In this document: positions 1 to 9,219 of the stretch, piece after piece | How positions within the stretch are numbered: position 1 is the first letter of the stretch | How the letters are laid out: every line of letters begins with the position of its first letter | Origin: Methanobacterium alkalithermotolerans | Lineage (GTDB): Archaea > Methanobacteriota > Methanobacteria > Methanobacteriales > Methanobacteriaceae | Direction of reading: 5' to 3' | NCBI RefSeq assembly: GCF_018141185.1 | Contig: NZ_CP058560.1 | Location: 62,001 to 126,000, forward strand | Length of the DNA: 64,000 bases | Position numbers and translations under genes: made by a program | The notes under the pieces: generated by a model | Databases searched by the model: none | Told to the model about the DNA's origin: nothing | What the model saw: the letters and a program-made list of their open reading frames with translations, nothing else

Positions 1-1060
1 CATTAGAAGAGGAATTTTCCTGATTCTGGGATTCCTCCTCTTTTTTTTCTTTTTCCATATCCTCTTGGGCTTTATTTAGTTGATTTTTTAGTTGCTGGGG
101 GTTTTGAGGTTTCCCAGTACTTCTTTCACCTAAAACCAGGGTTATGGCCTCTTCCACATCCTTATATTTTACCTCTTTTTGCTGGTTATAACTGGCTATG
201 GCCTTGGAGGTTTTTAATATGGCAATATCTGACCGGTGGCCATCCACCCCGGCTTCCACACATACCCGGGCAATCAACTCCATGAGTTCTGTGGAGATGG
301 TTACCTGGGGTAACAATGCCCGGGCCTTAATTATCTTATCCTGCAATTCCTTTTGGGTGTTTTCAAATGATTTTTTAAAGCCTTCTGGATCCTTTTCAAA
401 CTGCTCCCTCCGGTGCATAATGCTTATCCTGTCTTTTATATCCAGGATACTATGCACCGTCAGGTGTAATCCAATCCGGTCTGATAACTGGGGCCTCAGG
501 TCACCTTCAGCAGGGTTCATGGTCCCTACCAGTATGAATTTAGAGGGGTGGGATATGGATATTCCTTCCCTTTCCACATTATTTATGCCATAGGCTGCAG
601 CATCTAAAAGCACATCCACCAGGTGATCATCCAGGAGGTTGATTTCATCAACATATAAGATGTTCCGGTTGGCCTCAGCCAGGATACCCGGTTCAAGTGC
701 TTTAATACCTTCTTTTAAAGCTTTTTTAATATCCAGGGAACCTACCACCCGGTCTTCAGTTGAGCCCAGAGGCAGTTCCACCACTCTCATCTTCTTTTCT
801 TCAATTTCCATATCCGGGGTTTGACAGAACTCACACAAAGAGTCCCGGTCATGGGGGTTGCAATTGAAGGGACATCCTTTCACCACCTCCAGGGAAGGCA
901 ATAGATCAGCCAGAGCCCGGACCGCGGTGGTTTTACCAGTACCACGGTCACCTTTAATCAATACTCCACCAATACCCGGGTTTATAGCATTTAATATAAG
1001 TGCTTTTTTTATATCCTCTTGTCCAACAATGGCTGTAAAGGGGAAAATCAGGTTTTTCAA
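1..1060 (-). CDS. Magnesium chelatase-type AAA+ ATPase (ChlI/BchI-like), 3' end outside window
   Basis: About 353 residues are visible and the C-terminus runs off the left edge. The product begins near [14 protein letters not shown], followed by a Walker A GDRGTGKT (about residue 35), a Cys/His cluster of the type CPxNC..H....CxxC, a Walker B-type [11 protein letters not shown] and sensor-1 GTMNPAEG. This is the layout of the Mg/Co-chelatase I/D ATPase subunit. The visible end is a Gln/Glu/Lys-rich stretch, which in D-type subunits links to a VWA domain; whether a VWA follows cannot be seen. I chose the TTG at 1060 because GGTGA lies five bases upstream; a GTG at 1069 is possible. Methanogen homologues are found in cobamide or F430 metabolism and as stand-alone MoxR-like ATPases, so the metal substrate is not known. 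Confidence 0.85.
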   Translation of the reverse strand, partial: MKNLIFPFTAIVGQEDIKKALILNAINPGIGGVLIKGDRGTGKTTAVRALADLLPSLEVVKGCPFNCNPHDRDSLCEFCQTPDMEIEEKKMRVVELPLGSTEDRVVGSLDIKKALKEGIKALEPGILAEANRNILYVDEINLLDDHLVDVLLDAAAYGINNVEREGISISHPSKFILVGTMNPAEGDLRPQLSDRIGLHLTVHSILDIKDRISIMHRREQFEKDPEGFKKSFENTQKELQDKIIKARALLPQVTISTELMELIARVCVEAGVDGHRSDIAILKTSKAIASYNQQKEVKYKDVEEAITLVLGERSTGKPQNPQQLKNQLNKAQEDMEKEKKEEESQNQENSSSN

Positions 1061-1069
1061 GTGTCTCAC

Positions 1070-1479
1070 CAATTTTTTTTGCAATGTGATTACCCTTACT
1101 TTTAGTTTTAATTAATTTTTTATTATACTTACCCTTAATAAATCCGACTTTTCTATATTTTAAGGGATTATTATTATTTGAATTTGATTAAACTTATAAA
1201 TACCTTTTTTTTAATCCATAAAATTTGATTTAGCGGTATAATCACTTTAAATAAGGATAATATTCCTTTAATATGAGAAAAATAAATCATGATAAATTAT
1301 GTTATTAATTATATTATTTTTTTATTTAATAAATATCTTGGGTATGATACTCAACCTGGTATTATTCTGGCTCCTATTTATGATAATTTGATTTTAAGGG
1401 TATTTTAGTTCATAAAAATGGTAATTTATTATAAAAAAAAATAAATAAGAACAAAAACATAGCCTCCACTGGTGATAAT
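1070..1479. other. Divergent intergenic region, AT-rich
   Basis: About 410 bases lie between the minus-strand chelatase gene and the plus-strand zinc-ribbon gene. The stretch is very AT-rich, with several TATA-like tracts (for example around 1193-1205 and 1425-1445), so promoters for both directions are expected here. I see no convincing open frame, tRNA or long repeat. Confidence 0.4.
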
Positions 1480-1635
1480 ATGTGTACAGTGGGCGGTCCC
1501 ATGGCGGACATCAAGATGAAAAAACTGAAAACTAAACGATGTAAATGTTTAGATTGTGGCAATGAATTTAAAGGACTTGGAAAACGAATCATATGTCCCT
1601 CCTGTCAATCAGAGAACGTGGAGTGCTCAGAGTAG
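1480..1635 (+). CDS. Small zinc-ribbon protein, 51 aa
   Basis: An ATG preceded at five bases by GGTGA opens a 51-codon frame. The protein has a basic N-terminal half and then CKCLDCGNEF and IICPSCQ, that is two CxxC pairs about 18 residues apart (with an extra Cys in the first), typical of a rubredoxin-like zinc knuckle. Such small proteins often bind nucleic acid or act as subunits, but no specific function can be read off. Its 3' end overlaps the next gene by 13 to 43 bases depending on that gene's start, so the two are probably translationally coupled. Confidence 0.65.
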   Translation: MCTVGGPMADIKMKKLKTKRCKCLDCGNEFKGLGKRIICPSCQSENVECSE

Positions 1636-2075
1636 ACCCTTCACAAATATTATTTTTAATAGGTGATACCGGTACGGTGGGGGTGGTGAAATCACTTCAA
1701 AACCAGACTTTATTTATTGGTACCCCTGATGAGGACGAAGTGGTGATGTTTCTAGAGGAAGATGATTTATTTGTAATCTCTGCTTTTGGAAAAGGAATAG
1801 AAGTGGAAAAAGGTATTAAATGCATGAGTTATCTATTGCGTGAAATGGCCTCCCCTATTATAGTTCTGGGGGAAAATCATCCCACATCCCAGCGCCTGAA
1901 AATGGTGGTGGCGGTAGGTAGTCAGGTGAGACTGGACTGCAATATCATACCTGGAACCCACCCGGAACAGGACATATTATGCTCCTGTGAATCACTATCT
2001 GGAGTGCAGATTAAATCCACCCCTCAGGGTGTGGAAATAGAAGGCAACCTCCTGGTTAAAATGGAAAAGATTTAA
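1593..2075 (+). CDS. Conserved-looking hypothetical protein, 160 aa
   Basis: I do not recognise this family. The protein is soluble with alternating hydrophobic strands and contains FLIGDTGTVGVV near the N-terminus and VLGENHPTSQRLKMVV in the middle. The ATG at 1593 lies inside the zinc-ribbon gene in another frame; a GTG at 1623 is an equally plausible start. It ends 14 bases before the HEAT-repeat gene, so zinc-ribbon, this gene and the HEAT protein look like one operon. Confidence 0.7.
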   Translation: MSLLSIRERGVLRVDPSQILFLIGDTGTVGVVKSLQNQTLFIGTPDEDEVVMFLEEDDLFVISAFGKGIEVEKGIKCMSYLLREMASPIIVLGENHPTSQRLKMVVAVGSQVRLDCNIIPGTHPEQDILCSCESLSGVQIKSTPQGVEIEGNLLVKMEKI

Positions 2076-2089
2076 GGGTTAGAGATACT

Positions 2090-2536
2090 ATGGAAACATA
2101 TAGTAGCACCCAAATTGACCAGATGAAGCTGGATAAAGACTTAAACGGCCTGGTAAAGGTACTACAACAAAGTGATGAATTTTTAAAAAAAGAAGCAGTC
2201 CGGGCCATGGGCCAGGTAGGTACCACTGCCTGCATTAAATATTTAGAAAAAGCCCTGAAGGATGAATACCCCAGTGTGAGGGCGGTGGCCCTGCAATCTA
2301 TAGGTACACTGGGATCCCAGGATGAAAATACCATACCTGAAGATAGAATTAAAGAAAATATTGTAAATCTGCTCCATGATAAGAACTGGACAGTTAGATA
2401 TGCGGCAGTAGAATCATTATCCCTTTTATATGGAGAGGAATCCTTAGATGATATAACACCCTTTCTTCTGGATGAAAACCCCCATGTAAAAGAAGCAGTA
2501 TTCCAGGCCATGGATAATTTTAGAAAAGAAAAATAA
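2090..2536 (+). CDS. HEAT-repeat (PBS lyase-like) protein, 148 aa
   Basis: The protein is almost entirely alpha-helical repeats. Three units of about 30-35 residues carry the HEAT signature of a buried Val-Arg pair: KKEAVRAMGQVG (about 38-50), PSVRAVALQSIGTLG (about 63-78) and WTVRYAAVESLSLLYG (about 105-120), followed by HVKEAVFQAMD. HEAT proteins are scaffolds for protein-protein binding, so the partner, not a reaction, is the open question. Last gene of the short operon starting at 1480. Confidence 0.8.
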   Translation: METYSSTQIDQMKLDKDLNGLVKVLQQSDEFLKKEAVRAMGQVGTTACIKYLEKALKDEYPSVRAVALQSIGTLGSQDENTIPEDRIKENIVNLLHDKNWTVRYAAVESLSLLYGEESLDDITPFLLDENPHVKEAVFQAMDNFRKEK

Positions 2537-2712
2537 TTTTCTTAGTCAACTTTATATAAAAAAAGAGAGATAATAGCTTTATAATATTATTAAAAATGTT
2601 CTATTTTTCATACTGATTGTTATATATTTTAATTATGAAGATATTAATTTAAGTTAAGCTTATTATATTAAATTTTGTTATTAAAGCACAAAATTATTAC
2701 AGGTACAATGGC

Positions 2713-3426
2713 ATGTTACTTAGTGAATTTTATCAACTATTTGGACAGATGGTATTCTTAGCAGGGGCTTCTTTAATTGTCCTGCTTTTAATTACCCTTA
2801 TTTTAGGTAAGATATTATTAAAACAGGATAAACTCATTTTTCCCCGACTTCTTTTATTCACCATAGACCTCTTCTATGGCCCTTTCAAGAAATTCTCGGA
2901 AATAATAGGATTAGATGAGAAAATAGTGGATCATATTGGAGTGGAAGTCAGAAATAAAGTCAATCAAAAACAATTTGAAAAAATCAAACCCCAGGATAAA
3001 CTACTGATACTGCCCCATTGTTTAAGGAGCCTGGATTGTGAAGCCACCTTAGAATCATCAGGACTAATATGCAACCACTGCAAAAAATGTGTTATAGGGG
3101 TATTAAAAGAAAAAGGAGAAGAGATGGGATACAAAGTATTTATCATCCCGGGATCCACTTTTCTTCAGAAAATCGCTGAAAAAAATAATTTCAAAGCAGT
3201 GCTGGGGGTGGCCTGTTACCAGGACCTTAACCTGTCCATGATGAAACTGGCCCGGTTCTCACCCCAGGGAGTGGTCCTATCCCGGGACGGGTGTATAAAA
3301 ACTAAGGTTGACCCTAAAGCCGTACTGGAAAAAATGGGATATAACTCTGATAAATCAACTGAAGATAAATCCCTCTCCCCGGTAAGCTCTTGCAATACGG
3401 ATAAACCAGATAAAAGAGCCTATTAA
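2713..3426 (+). CDS. DUF116 family membrane-anchored Cys-rich protein
   Basis: The N-terminus has a hydrophobic segment (about residues 12-35, [18 protein letters not shown]). The cytoplasmic part carries the conserved DUF116 cysteines: LPHCLRS, DCEA and [13 protein letters not shown] (about residues 96-125), then [10 protein letters not shown] near 170. The Cys set suggests an Fe-S cluster or zinc, but no biochemical role is established to my knowledge. AGGT lies eight bases before the ATG. Length (237 aa) is usual. The C-terminal 30 residues are polar, probably disordered. Confidence 0.85.
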   Translation: MLLSEFYQLFGQMVFLAGASLIVLLLITLILGKILLKQDKLIFPRLLLFTIDLFYGPFKKFSEIIGLDEKIVDHIGVEVRNKVNQKQFEKIKPQDKLLILPHCLRSLDCEATLESSGLICNHCKKCVIGVLKEKGEEMGYKVFIIPGSTFLQKIAEKNNFKAVLGVACYQDLNLSMMKLARFSPQGVVLSRDGCIKTKVDPKAVLEKMGYNSDKSTEDKSLSPVSSCNTDKPDKRAY

Positions 3427-3479
3427 CTTTTTTTTTAAATTAATTTAATAAATGCAATGGATTTAAGGAATTGTTTACC

Positions 3480-4328
3480 ATGGAAGAAATCCCTATCACT
3501 GATAACCATATTCATGTGGACCCTGTAAATGGGGAAGGACCCTTAAAAGTAGCCCAGAAATTCCATGCCTCAGGAGGAAGGGTGATGATCATCCCTAATA
3601 AACCCTCCTGGAGTTGTGGTAAACCATTTAATTATGAACATGCCATGGACCTGGTCTTAGAATATGTGGATATAATTAACCAGAACACACCAGTTAAGGC
3701 CTATGCCGTGTTAGGACTCCATCCGGCAGAACTATCCCGACTTTTAGAATCGGGTAAATCACCGCAAGAAGCAGAAACACTCATAATAGAAGGTATGGAA
3801 TATGCCCAGAAAAAAGTCCAGGAAGAAGAAGCAGTGGCCCTGGGGGAAATAGGCCGACCCCACTATGAAGTCTCCGGGGAAGAATGGGAGATCCACAACC
3901 AGATCATGGTGCAGGTTATGCAACTGGCTAAAGAGGTAGATTGCCCGGTGCAACTACATACCGAATCTTCCCAGGAACCACAATTTAATGAATTCAGTCA
4001 GATGGCGGATAAAGCCGGTCTTAAAAGACATAAACTGATTAAACACTTCTCCGGGCCCTATACTTCCCGGGAAGAAAACCATGGACTCACCCCCTCTCTA
4101 ATTGCCACCCGGGAGGTGGTGAGTGAGGGTATAAAAAAGGGAAATAATTTTTTAATGGAAACTGATTACCTGGATGATGTTACCCGTCCGGGGGCGGTTT
4201 TAGGCCCGAAAACAGTACCCCGCCGGACCTTTGAATTTATTAAAAAAGGGATAATGACTAATGAGGATGCTTTTAGTATTCATAAGGATAATGTGGAAAA
4301 GGTGTATGGGATTCTTAATGATTTTTAA
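3480..4328 (+). CDS. TatD-like metal-dependent hydrolase
   Basis: An amidohydrolase-fold protein of about 282 aa. It shows the metal-binding ITDNHIHVDP at the N-terminus, a YAVLGLHPAE strand, ALGEIGRP, VQLHTESS and, near the end, FLMETDYLDD, the same order as TatD nucleases and archaeal relatives. The substrate may be DNA or a small molecule; methanogen members are not characterised to my knowledge. I start at ATG 3480, ten bases after AAGGA, not at the TTG nine bases earlier, which would sit on the ribosome binding site. Monocistronic, separated by AT-rich spacers. Confidence 0.8.
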   Translation: MEEIPITDNHIHVDPVNGEGPLKVAQKFHASGGRVMIIPNKPSWSCGKPFNYEHAMDLVLEYVDIINQNTPVKAYAVLGLHPAELSRLLESGKSPQEAETLIIEGMEYAQKKVQEEEAVALGEIGRPHYEVSGEEWEIHNQIMVQVMQLAKEVDCPVQLHTESSQEPQFNEFSQMADKAGLKRHKLIKHFSGPYTSREENHGLTPSLIATREVVSEGIKKGNNFLMETDYLDDVTRPGAVLGPKTVPRRTFEFIKKGIMTNEDAFSIHKDNVEKVYGILNDF

Positions 4329-4332
4329 ATCT

Positions 4333-4410
4333 ATAAAAAAAACTTATTTTATGGTATTTTTAAAATCTTTAATTGTTTATAAAAAACTTATTTTAGGGTT
4401 TTTTAAACTT
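4333..4410. repeat. Imperfect direct repeat in a convergent spacer
   Basis: Two copies of a roughly 33-base A-then-T-rich unit (4333-4368 and 4379-4410) share AAAAAACTTATTTTA followed by GG and a T-run. They lie between the convergent TatD-like and ligase genes, where T-rich runs in both orientations may serve as transcription stops. Confidence 0.45.
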
Positions 4411-4423
4411 AAATTGAATTATT

Positions 4424-5311
4424 TTAATCCCAGCGGAAACGCACCCATACCGGAGCCCGGGGAGATCCATTTATCATTTCCTGGACTCGTATTTCAGCTA
4501 AAAGGGGGCGGGTACTAATTAATAATTCAGATTCCACCTCAGGAGGTAGCTCAATATCCAGAGGGGCCTGATTTTTTTTAAGTATATGGAGTATGATTTC
4601 ACGATCCCTATCACTAAAACCGGTACCTACCTTACCCAAAAATTTCCCATCTTTTTTAAGGATTAAAGCACCAAAAGGAATACTACCTGTGCTACGGGTA
4701 GCACCCACCACATATACATCTACCGTGTCCTGTTTTTTAACTTTTAACCATTTATCTGATCTTTTACCAGCTTCATAGGTCGAATGTGCTTTTTTAAGAA
4801 CCACGCCTTCAAAGCCCTCATCCAGGTATTCCTTAAAACGATTTTTCCAGTTACTATCCCCGGCCTCCTGAAAGGGAACAATATCAATACCCTCCTTAAA
4901 ATAAACCGCTTTTAATAAAATGCCTTTTCGTTCCAGCAATGTTTTATTGGTTAAATCTTCCCCATCCAGGTGTAAAATATCAAACAGGTTATAGGTGGCG
5001 GGCATCTTCCAGGATAAAATACCTATTTTAAATTTATCCTCCACATTACGCTTTAATAATTGTCTAAACCCACCCTCCACCGTAAGCTCCCCATCCAGGA
5101 TCCAATTATCACTGTTAATATTTCTTCTTAAAGCTTCTACAATCTCTGGAAACTTATATGCAGCATTAACATGTCTACGGGTCCAGAGATCAATCTTATC
5201 TTTATTTCGCTGGGCAATTATTCGCTCTCCATCATATTTAGGTTCAATAACCCATTTACCCTCCAATTGGAGCTTTTCTTTAACTAAAGTAGCCAGCATG
5301 GGTTCAATCAT
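4424..5311 (-). CDS. ATP-dependent DNA ligase, NHEJ (LigD ligase-domain) type
   Basis: The 295-aa protein is a compact nucleotidyltransferase plus OB-fold ligase. Visible motifs: I, EPKYDGER with catalytic Lys25; III, a LFDILHLDG-type strand; IV, EGVVLKK; V, DKWLKVKK. The C-terminal OB domain ends PVWVRFRWD, which resembles the ligase domain of bacterial LigD rather than the large archaeal replicative ligase. It starts 25 bases after the ku stop, with GGAGAT before its ATG, so it is the second gene of a ku-lig operon. Polymerase and 3'-phosphoesterase domains of LigD are absent from the protein and from neighbouring genes. Confidence 0.9.
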   Translation of the reverse strand: MIEPMLATLVKEKLQLEGKWVIEPKYDGERIIAQRNKDKIDLWTRRHVNAAYKFPEIVEALRRNINSDNWILDGELTVEGGFRQLLKRNVEDKFKIGILSWKMPATYNLFDILHLDGEDLTNKTLLERKGILLKAVYFKEGIDIVPFQEAGDSNWKNRFKEYLDEGFEGVVLKKAHSTYEAGKRSDKWLKVKKQDTVDVYVVGATRSTGSIPFGALILKKDGKFLGKVGTGFSDRDREIILHILKKNQAPLDIELPPEVESELLISTRPLLAEIRVQEMINGSPRAPVWVRFRWD

Positions 5312-5336
5312 AGAAAATATCTCCTGAAATTATTAT

Positions 5337-6101
5337 TTACTCTTCAAGGAGCATTCTTTCCAGCTCCGCTTCAATGGAACGAGTTTCCGGTAATTTGATT
5401 TCTTCTCGGGGTATTTCTTCACCCCTGGCCTTTTTTTCTATCAGTTCTTTTACCTGGGAAGTGTATTCCTCCTGGTAACTACCCCAATCAAAATCAAAAC
5501 TCATCTTCTCTACCACCTGCACTCCTTTTTCCAGGAGATCTTTGGGGAGGTCTGCTTCTATTATTTCTATTTCTTGTGAGGATCGTACCTGTTCTTTATA
5601 GAGGAGCTGTTTTAAGAGAAAGCCATTTTCTTCTGGTTTTAACATTCCAATATATTCATTGCTCCGGGAAACCCACTTAACCACCGCCACTTTTTCTGTT
5701 TTTTCCAGAGCTTTTTTAAGTAAAAGAAAACTTTGTCCCACTCCTCCTTTTTGAGGTGACTGGGTACCAATGTAATAGGGTTTTCCCAGGCCCAGAAGAG
5801 GTATTTCTTCCATTTTACAAAATCCCTGTATTTCCATTATTTTATTGGCAAATGGTCGGAGGGATTCTATTTCCTCATCAGAGAACTTTAAACATTCACC
5901 GGCAATAAAAAAAGCTTTAGATATTTCATCTCTTTTTAATTCCTTCCCATCCTTTTCACAGACCTTTTTATACCGCACCCGACCACAGTCTATTTTATGC
6001 ACCTGATGAAAACCAATGTGCAGGGGCCCGCTGGCAGAATAAGTACGTATGGGAATTAAAATACTTCCAAAAGTTAGATATCCAGACCATATGGATCGCA
6101 T
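5337..6101 (-). CDS. ku: Prokaryotic Ku, DNA double-strand-end binding protein
   Basis: The 254-aa protein begins MRSIWSGYLTFGSILIPIR, the hallmark opening of bacterial-type Ku, and continues with HQVHKIDCGRVRYKKVC and a beta-barrel region, ending in a short acidic/basic tail. Ku forms a ring on DNA ends and recruits the ligase in non-homologous end joining. GGGGTG precedes the ATG. It is the first gene of a two-gene operon with the ATP-dependent ligase. Ku is patchily distributed in archaea, so acquisition by transfer is likely, though codon use looks like that of the neighbours. Confidence 0.93.
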   Translation of the reverse strand: MRSIWSGYLTFGSILIPIRTYSASGPLHIGFHQVHKIDCGRVRYKKVCEKDGKELKRDEISKAFFIAGECLKFSDEEIESLRPFANKIMEIQGFCKMEEIPLLGLGKPYYIGTQSPQKGGVGQSFLLLKKALEKTEKVAVVKWVSRSNEYIGMLKPEENGFLLKQLLYKEQVRSSQEIEIIEADLPKDLLEKGVQVVEKMSFDFDWGSYQEEYTSQVKELIEKKARGEEIPREEIKLPETRSIEAELERMLLEE

Positions 6102-6227
6102 AACTATACACCCCTATAATATTATTTTAACAAGAGGTAATATATTTTCCCACTCAACCTGAATTAAGAATTATTATGCGGTAGTTATGAAAAAAAATAA
6201 TAATTGGGGGGATATTCTAAAGATTAG

Positions 6228-6803
6228 TTATCCTCCACCCATAACAAAACTAACCACCATAATGAATATTCCAATTACCACTATTTCAATACTGGTTTTA
6301 AAGAGGCTTTCCCGGGATACCCGTCCCAGGTAGATACCCAGGATGATTAGAGCTATAAAACACAGTATCAGGGTGACAATGGTGGCGGTGATTCGATCAG
6401 CAATCACCAGAAAGGCGGTTACCGGTACAAATGATCCAATAAAACTGGAAAAACCATGGGTGAACATACTCATGTAGATACGGCGTTTGGCCTGTTTATG
6501 GATGAGAGTATCATCCAGTTTTCCTTCTTCCATAATCATCTTCTTTTCCAGTTCCCGCATGGAACGCATTTCTTCGGCCCGTTCCCCAATAAAAGAACCA
6601 AAGGCATTGGACATGGCTATGGCTATCCCTCCACTAAGACCAGTTATACCAATAAGGTAGTTTGGTATTTCTGCTCCCCCTAAACCAGCCACACCACTGG
6701 CGGTAAGGGTAACTCCCATCACCGCCAGGATCCCATCCAGACTCCCTAAAGCCACATAACGGCTCATATTGAAAAATTCTTCAAAAAATTCTTTTAGATT
6801 CAT
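6228..6803 (-). CDS. CCC1/VIT1-like integral membrane protein
   Basis: The protein of about 191 aa has an early segment SRYVALGSLDGILAVMGVTL that matches the VIT1/CCC1 family, then about five hydrophobic helices with a charged central region (GERAEEMRSMRELEKK) that in this family is the metal-binding helix region. Relatives transport Fe2+ or Mn2+; whether this archaeal branch does is not known. I start at ATG 6803 (GGGAG upstream); an upstream in-frame extension would overlap hmgA. Hydrophobic helices lie at roughly 15-35, 45-70, 115-135, 140-160 and 170-190. It begins 31 bases after hmgA and is probably co-transcribed. Confidence 0.75.
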   Translation of the reverse strand: MNLKEFFEEFFNMSRYVALGSLDGILAVMGVTLTASGVAGLGGAEIPNYLIGITGLSGGIAIAMSNAFGSFIGERAEEMRSMRELEKKMIMEEGKLDDTLIHKQAKRRIYMSMFTHGFSSFIGSFVPVTAFLVIADRITATIVTLILCFIALIILGIYLGRVSRESLFKTSIEIVVIGIFIMVVSFVMGGG

Positions 6804-6834
6804 TTTATTTAATACTCCCTGAACGTGGAGGTAT

Positions 6835-8043
6835 TTAACCTCTTCCCAGGTCTTTATGTGCCCGGGCCAGATGTCCTGAAGCAAGAGCCCCTAATAGTGA
6901 TAACTCTCCGGCTAATACTGTGGCAGCTACAATCTCTGCAAATTTCTGCACTTTACCGGCACCATAAACATCCATTATCTCCAGACATTCCCGGGCGGTT
7001 TCCAGCCGGGTGCCCCCACCAAAGGTGGCCAGAGGCACATCCGGAAGGGTCACTGCAAAATATAAATCACCATTTTGCTCTTCAGCAGTGGTAATCCCCA
7101 TACTGCCCTCCACCACATGGGCCTCATCCTGGCCGGTGGCTAAAAATAAGGCCCCGATCATATTAGCATAATGGGCATTAAAACCCATACTACCTGCTAT
7201 AGCAGAACCTACAAGGTTTTTAGCAACATTAACCTCGACAACAGCCTGGGGGGTGGTTTTCAATTTTTGTTTTACCATTTCAGCAGGTATTACGATTTCT
7301 GCTATCATGGTTTTACCCCGGCCTTCTACCATGTTTAAAGCAGAGGGTTTCTTATCCACACAGACATTTCCACTAAGTGCCACCACATGGGCTCCGGTTT
7401 TCTTTTGGAGTAAATCCAGGGCTTTTTCTGTGGCAATGGTCACCATATTCATCCCCATACTATCTCCGGTACTGTATACAAAACGGGGATAGAGGTAAGA
7501 ACCCACCACCAGGATAGGATCAATTTTTAATAGTTTTCCATGGCTGGTGGTGCTTTCTGCTGTTTCTTTTAGTATATGGAAATTATCTTCTATCCAGGTT
7601 TTTATTTCCAATGCTTTTATCACCGATTCGGCTTTAATTACCGGGGCTCTGGTCATTTTATCTGAGATGATGCGGGTGGTTACACCGCCTGCCTGGGTTA
7701 TGAGGGAGCATCCCCGGTTAACTGAGGCCACCAGGGCCCCTTCAGAGGTGGCCAGCGGAACATAAAAATCTCCTTTCGCATATTCACCCTGTACTTTCAG
7801 GGGACCGGCCACACCCACCGGGATCTGGATGGTTCCTACAGGATTTTCAATATTCTTTTTAACTGCTTCTTCCATATCCAGAGAATAATGGGCCACATTA
7901 TCCAGTGATCCTGCAGATATGGTTTCTATATATTCCCTTCTAATATCCACACTCTCTTTTACATTGGAGGTGAATTTTTCTATCTCATGGAGCTTCATAT
8001 CTCCTGAAGATAGTTTTTTAATTATCTCGTTTTTATCTACCAT
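6835..8043 (-). CDS. hmgA: 3-hydroxy-3-methylglutaryl-CoA reductase
   Basis: 402 aa, the usual length for the archaeal class I enzyme, which reduces HMG-CoA to mevalonate with NADPH, committing carbon to isoprenoid ether lipids. Motifs: ENPVGTIQIPVGVAGP (substrate loop), GDSMGMNMVTIA (cofactor site), DKKPSALN with the active-site Lys, ATGQDEAHV, and a C-terminal GHLARAHKDLG carrying the catalytic His. There is an AGG eight bases before the ATG. It is first in a likely two-gene unit with the CCC1-like membrane protein. Confidence 0.97.
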   Translation of the reverse strand: MVDKNEIIKKLSSGDMKLHEIEKFTSNVKESVDIRREYIETISAGSLDNVAHYSLDMEEAVKKNIENPVGTIQIPVGVAGPLKVQGEYAKGDFYVPLATSEGALVASVNRGCSLITQAGGVTTRIISDKMTRAPVIKAESVIKALEIKTWIEDNFHILKETAESTTSHGKLLKIDPILVVGSYLYPRFVYSTGDSMGMNMVTIATEKALDLLQKKTGAHVVALSGNVCVDKKPSALNMVEGRGKTMIAEIVIPAEMVKQKLKTTPQAVVEVNVAKNLVGSAIAGSMGFNAHYANMIGALFLATGQDEAHVVEGSMGITTAEEQNGDLYFAVTLPDVPLATFGGGTRLETARECLEIMDVYGAGKVQKFAEIVAATVLAGELSLLGALASGHLARAHKDLGRG

Positions 8044-8211
8044 GATTAAAACCTTAGGGGTGTGTATTTTTGGAAATTAGTTTATTATAATCAAATTTTC
8101 TAAAAAAAGGTGTTTTTACCCTTATTTTAGATTAAGTGGACTTTTAATCTAGAATTCTTTTATAATATTTGCCCTTACTTTTGATTTACCAGGTGTTTAT
8201 TCATTATTTTT

Positions 8212-9069
8212 TTAGAATTCTTTTATGATATTTACCATATCAGATGGTTTCTCCACCACCTTAACCCCTACTTCTTCCAGGGCCTGGATTTTACTCTCGG
8301 CGGTTCCACTGTCTCCCTCAATTATAGCTCCAGCATGTCCCATTCTTTTACCTGGTGGGGCAGTGGTACCGGCGATGTAGGCTATAACGGGTTTAGAAAT
8401 ATTTTTTTCTATGTACCGGGCGGCTTTTTCCTCGGCATTACCTCCGATTTCCCCAATCATCACCATGGCCCGGGTGTCCGGGTCGTCTTCAAATTTCTGC
8501 AGTACGGTGGCAAAGTCCAGTCCCACCACCGGGTCTCCTCCAATCCCCACACAACTACTTTGACCCTTACCAGAACGGCTTATCTGGTGGGCGAATTCAT
8601 AGGTGAGGGTTCCACTACGGGATACAATACCAATATTCCCTGGCTGGAAGATATGGGCCGGCATAATACCCAGCTTACCCACACCCGGAGAGATAACTCC
8701 CGGGGTATTCGGTCCCACTACGGTGGTATTCATTTTTTGGGCATACTCCATAATCTGCACCGAATCATGCACCGGGATGTGTTCGGTGATAATGATAACG
8801 GTATCCAACTGACTTATGGCTTCAAAAGCGGCATCCTTGGCAAAAGGAGCAGGTACAAATATTATGGAGGTATTAACATCCATGACTTCTTTTACTGCTT
8901 CTACTGAATCATAAACTGTCACCGGTCCGAATTTTTGACCTCCCTTACCGGGAGTTACTCCCGCCACGATATTGGTACCGTATTCCAGCATTTGCTCGGT
9001 ATGGAAAGCTCCCTGCTTTCCGGTAATTCCCTGTACTAAACATTTGGTATTTTTATCCAGGATTATCAT
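8212..9069 (-). CDS. sucD: Succinyl-CoA synthetase (ADP-forming), alpha subunit
   Basis: 285 aa, the family length. It carries the N-terminal CoA-binding Rossmann region ([12 protein letters not shown]), [19 protein letters not shown], and the phospho-histidine loop [10 protein letters not shown]. The enzyme interconverts succinyl-CoA and succinate with nucleotide in the incomplete reductive TCA pathway of methanogens. The beta subunit is not adjacent, as is common in Methanobacteriales. GGAG lies eight bases before the ATG. The stop is followed by T-rich DNA and the hmgA promoter region. Confidence 0.96.
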   Translation of the reverse strand: MIILDKNTKCLVQGITGKQGAFHTEQMLEYGTNIVAGVTPGKGGQKFGPVTVYDSVEAVKEVMDVNTSIIFVPAPFAKDAAFEAISQLDTVIIITEHIPVHDSVQIMEYAQKMNTTVVGPNTPGVISPGVGKLGIMPAHIFQPGNIGIVSRSGTLTYEFAHQISRSGKGQSSCVGIGGDPVVGLDFATVLQKFEDDPDTRAMVMIGEIGGNAEEKAARYIEKNISKPVIAYIAGTTAPPGKRMGHAGAIIEGDSGTAESKIQALEEVGVKVVEKPSDMVNIIKEF

Positions 9070-9219
9070 TGATAAAACTCCTTAATTTTTTGAGTTAATA
9101 TAAAAAATATTTTTTTTTAGTAGTTACTATATGGGCCGCTTATTTATTTAAGGATTAGGATGGCCAACAGGCTTCTATAATAAAAGGGATAAGCTTGATT
9201 TCGGTATGAAATCAGGGCA

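Noticed and set aside
1410..1592. 60-codon open frame on the minus strand
   Set aside because: Antisense to the zinc-ribbon gene and AT-rich spacer; hydrophobic only because of T-rich codons; no start signal.
4424..5311. Full multi-domain LigD
   Set aside because: The protein is 295 aa and has only the ligase catalytic and OB domains.
8335..8907. 190-codon plus-strand frame over sucD
   Set aside because: Shadow of the sucD coding strand; its product is His/Gly-rich without a plausible fold.
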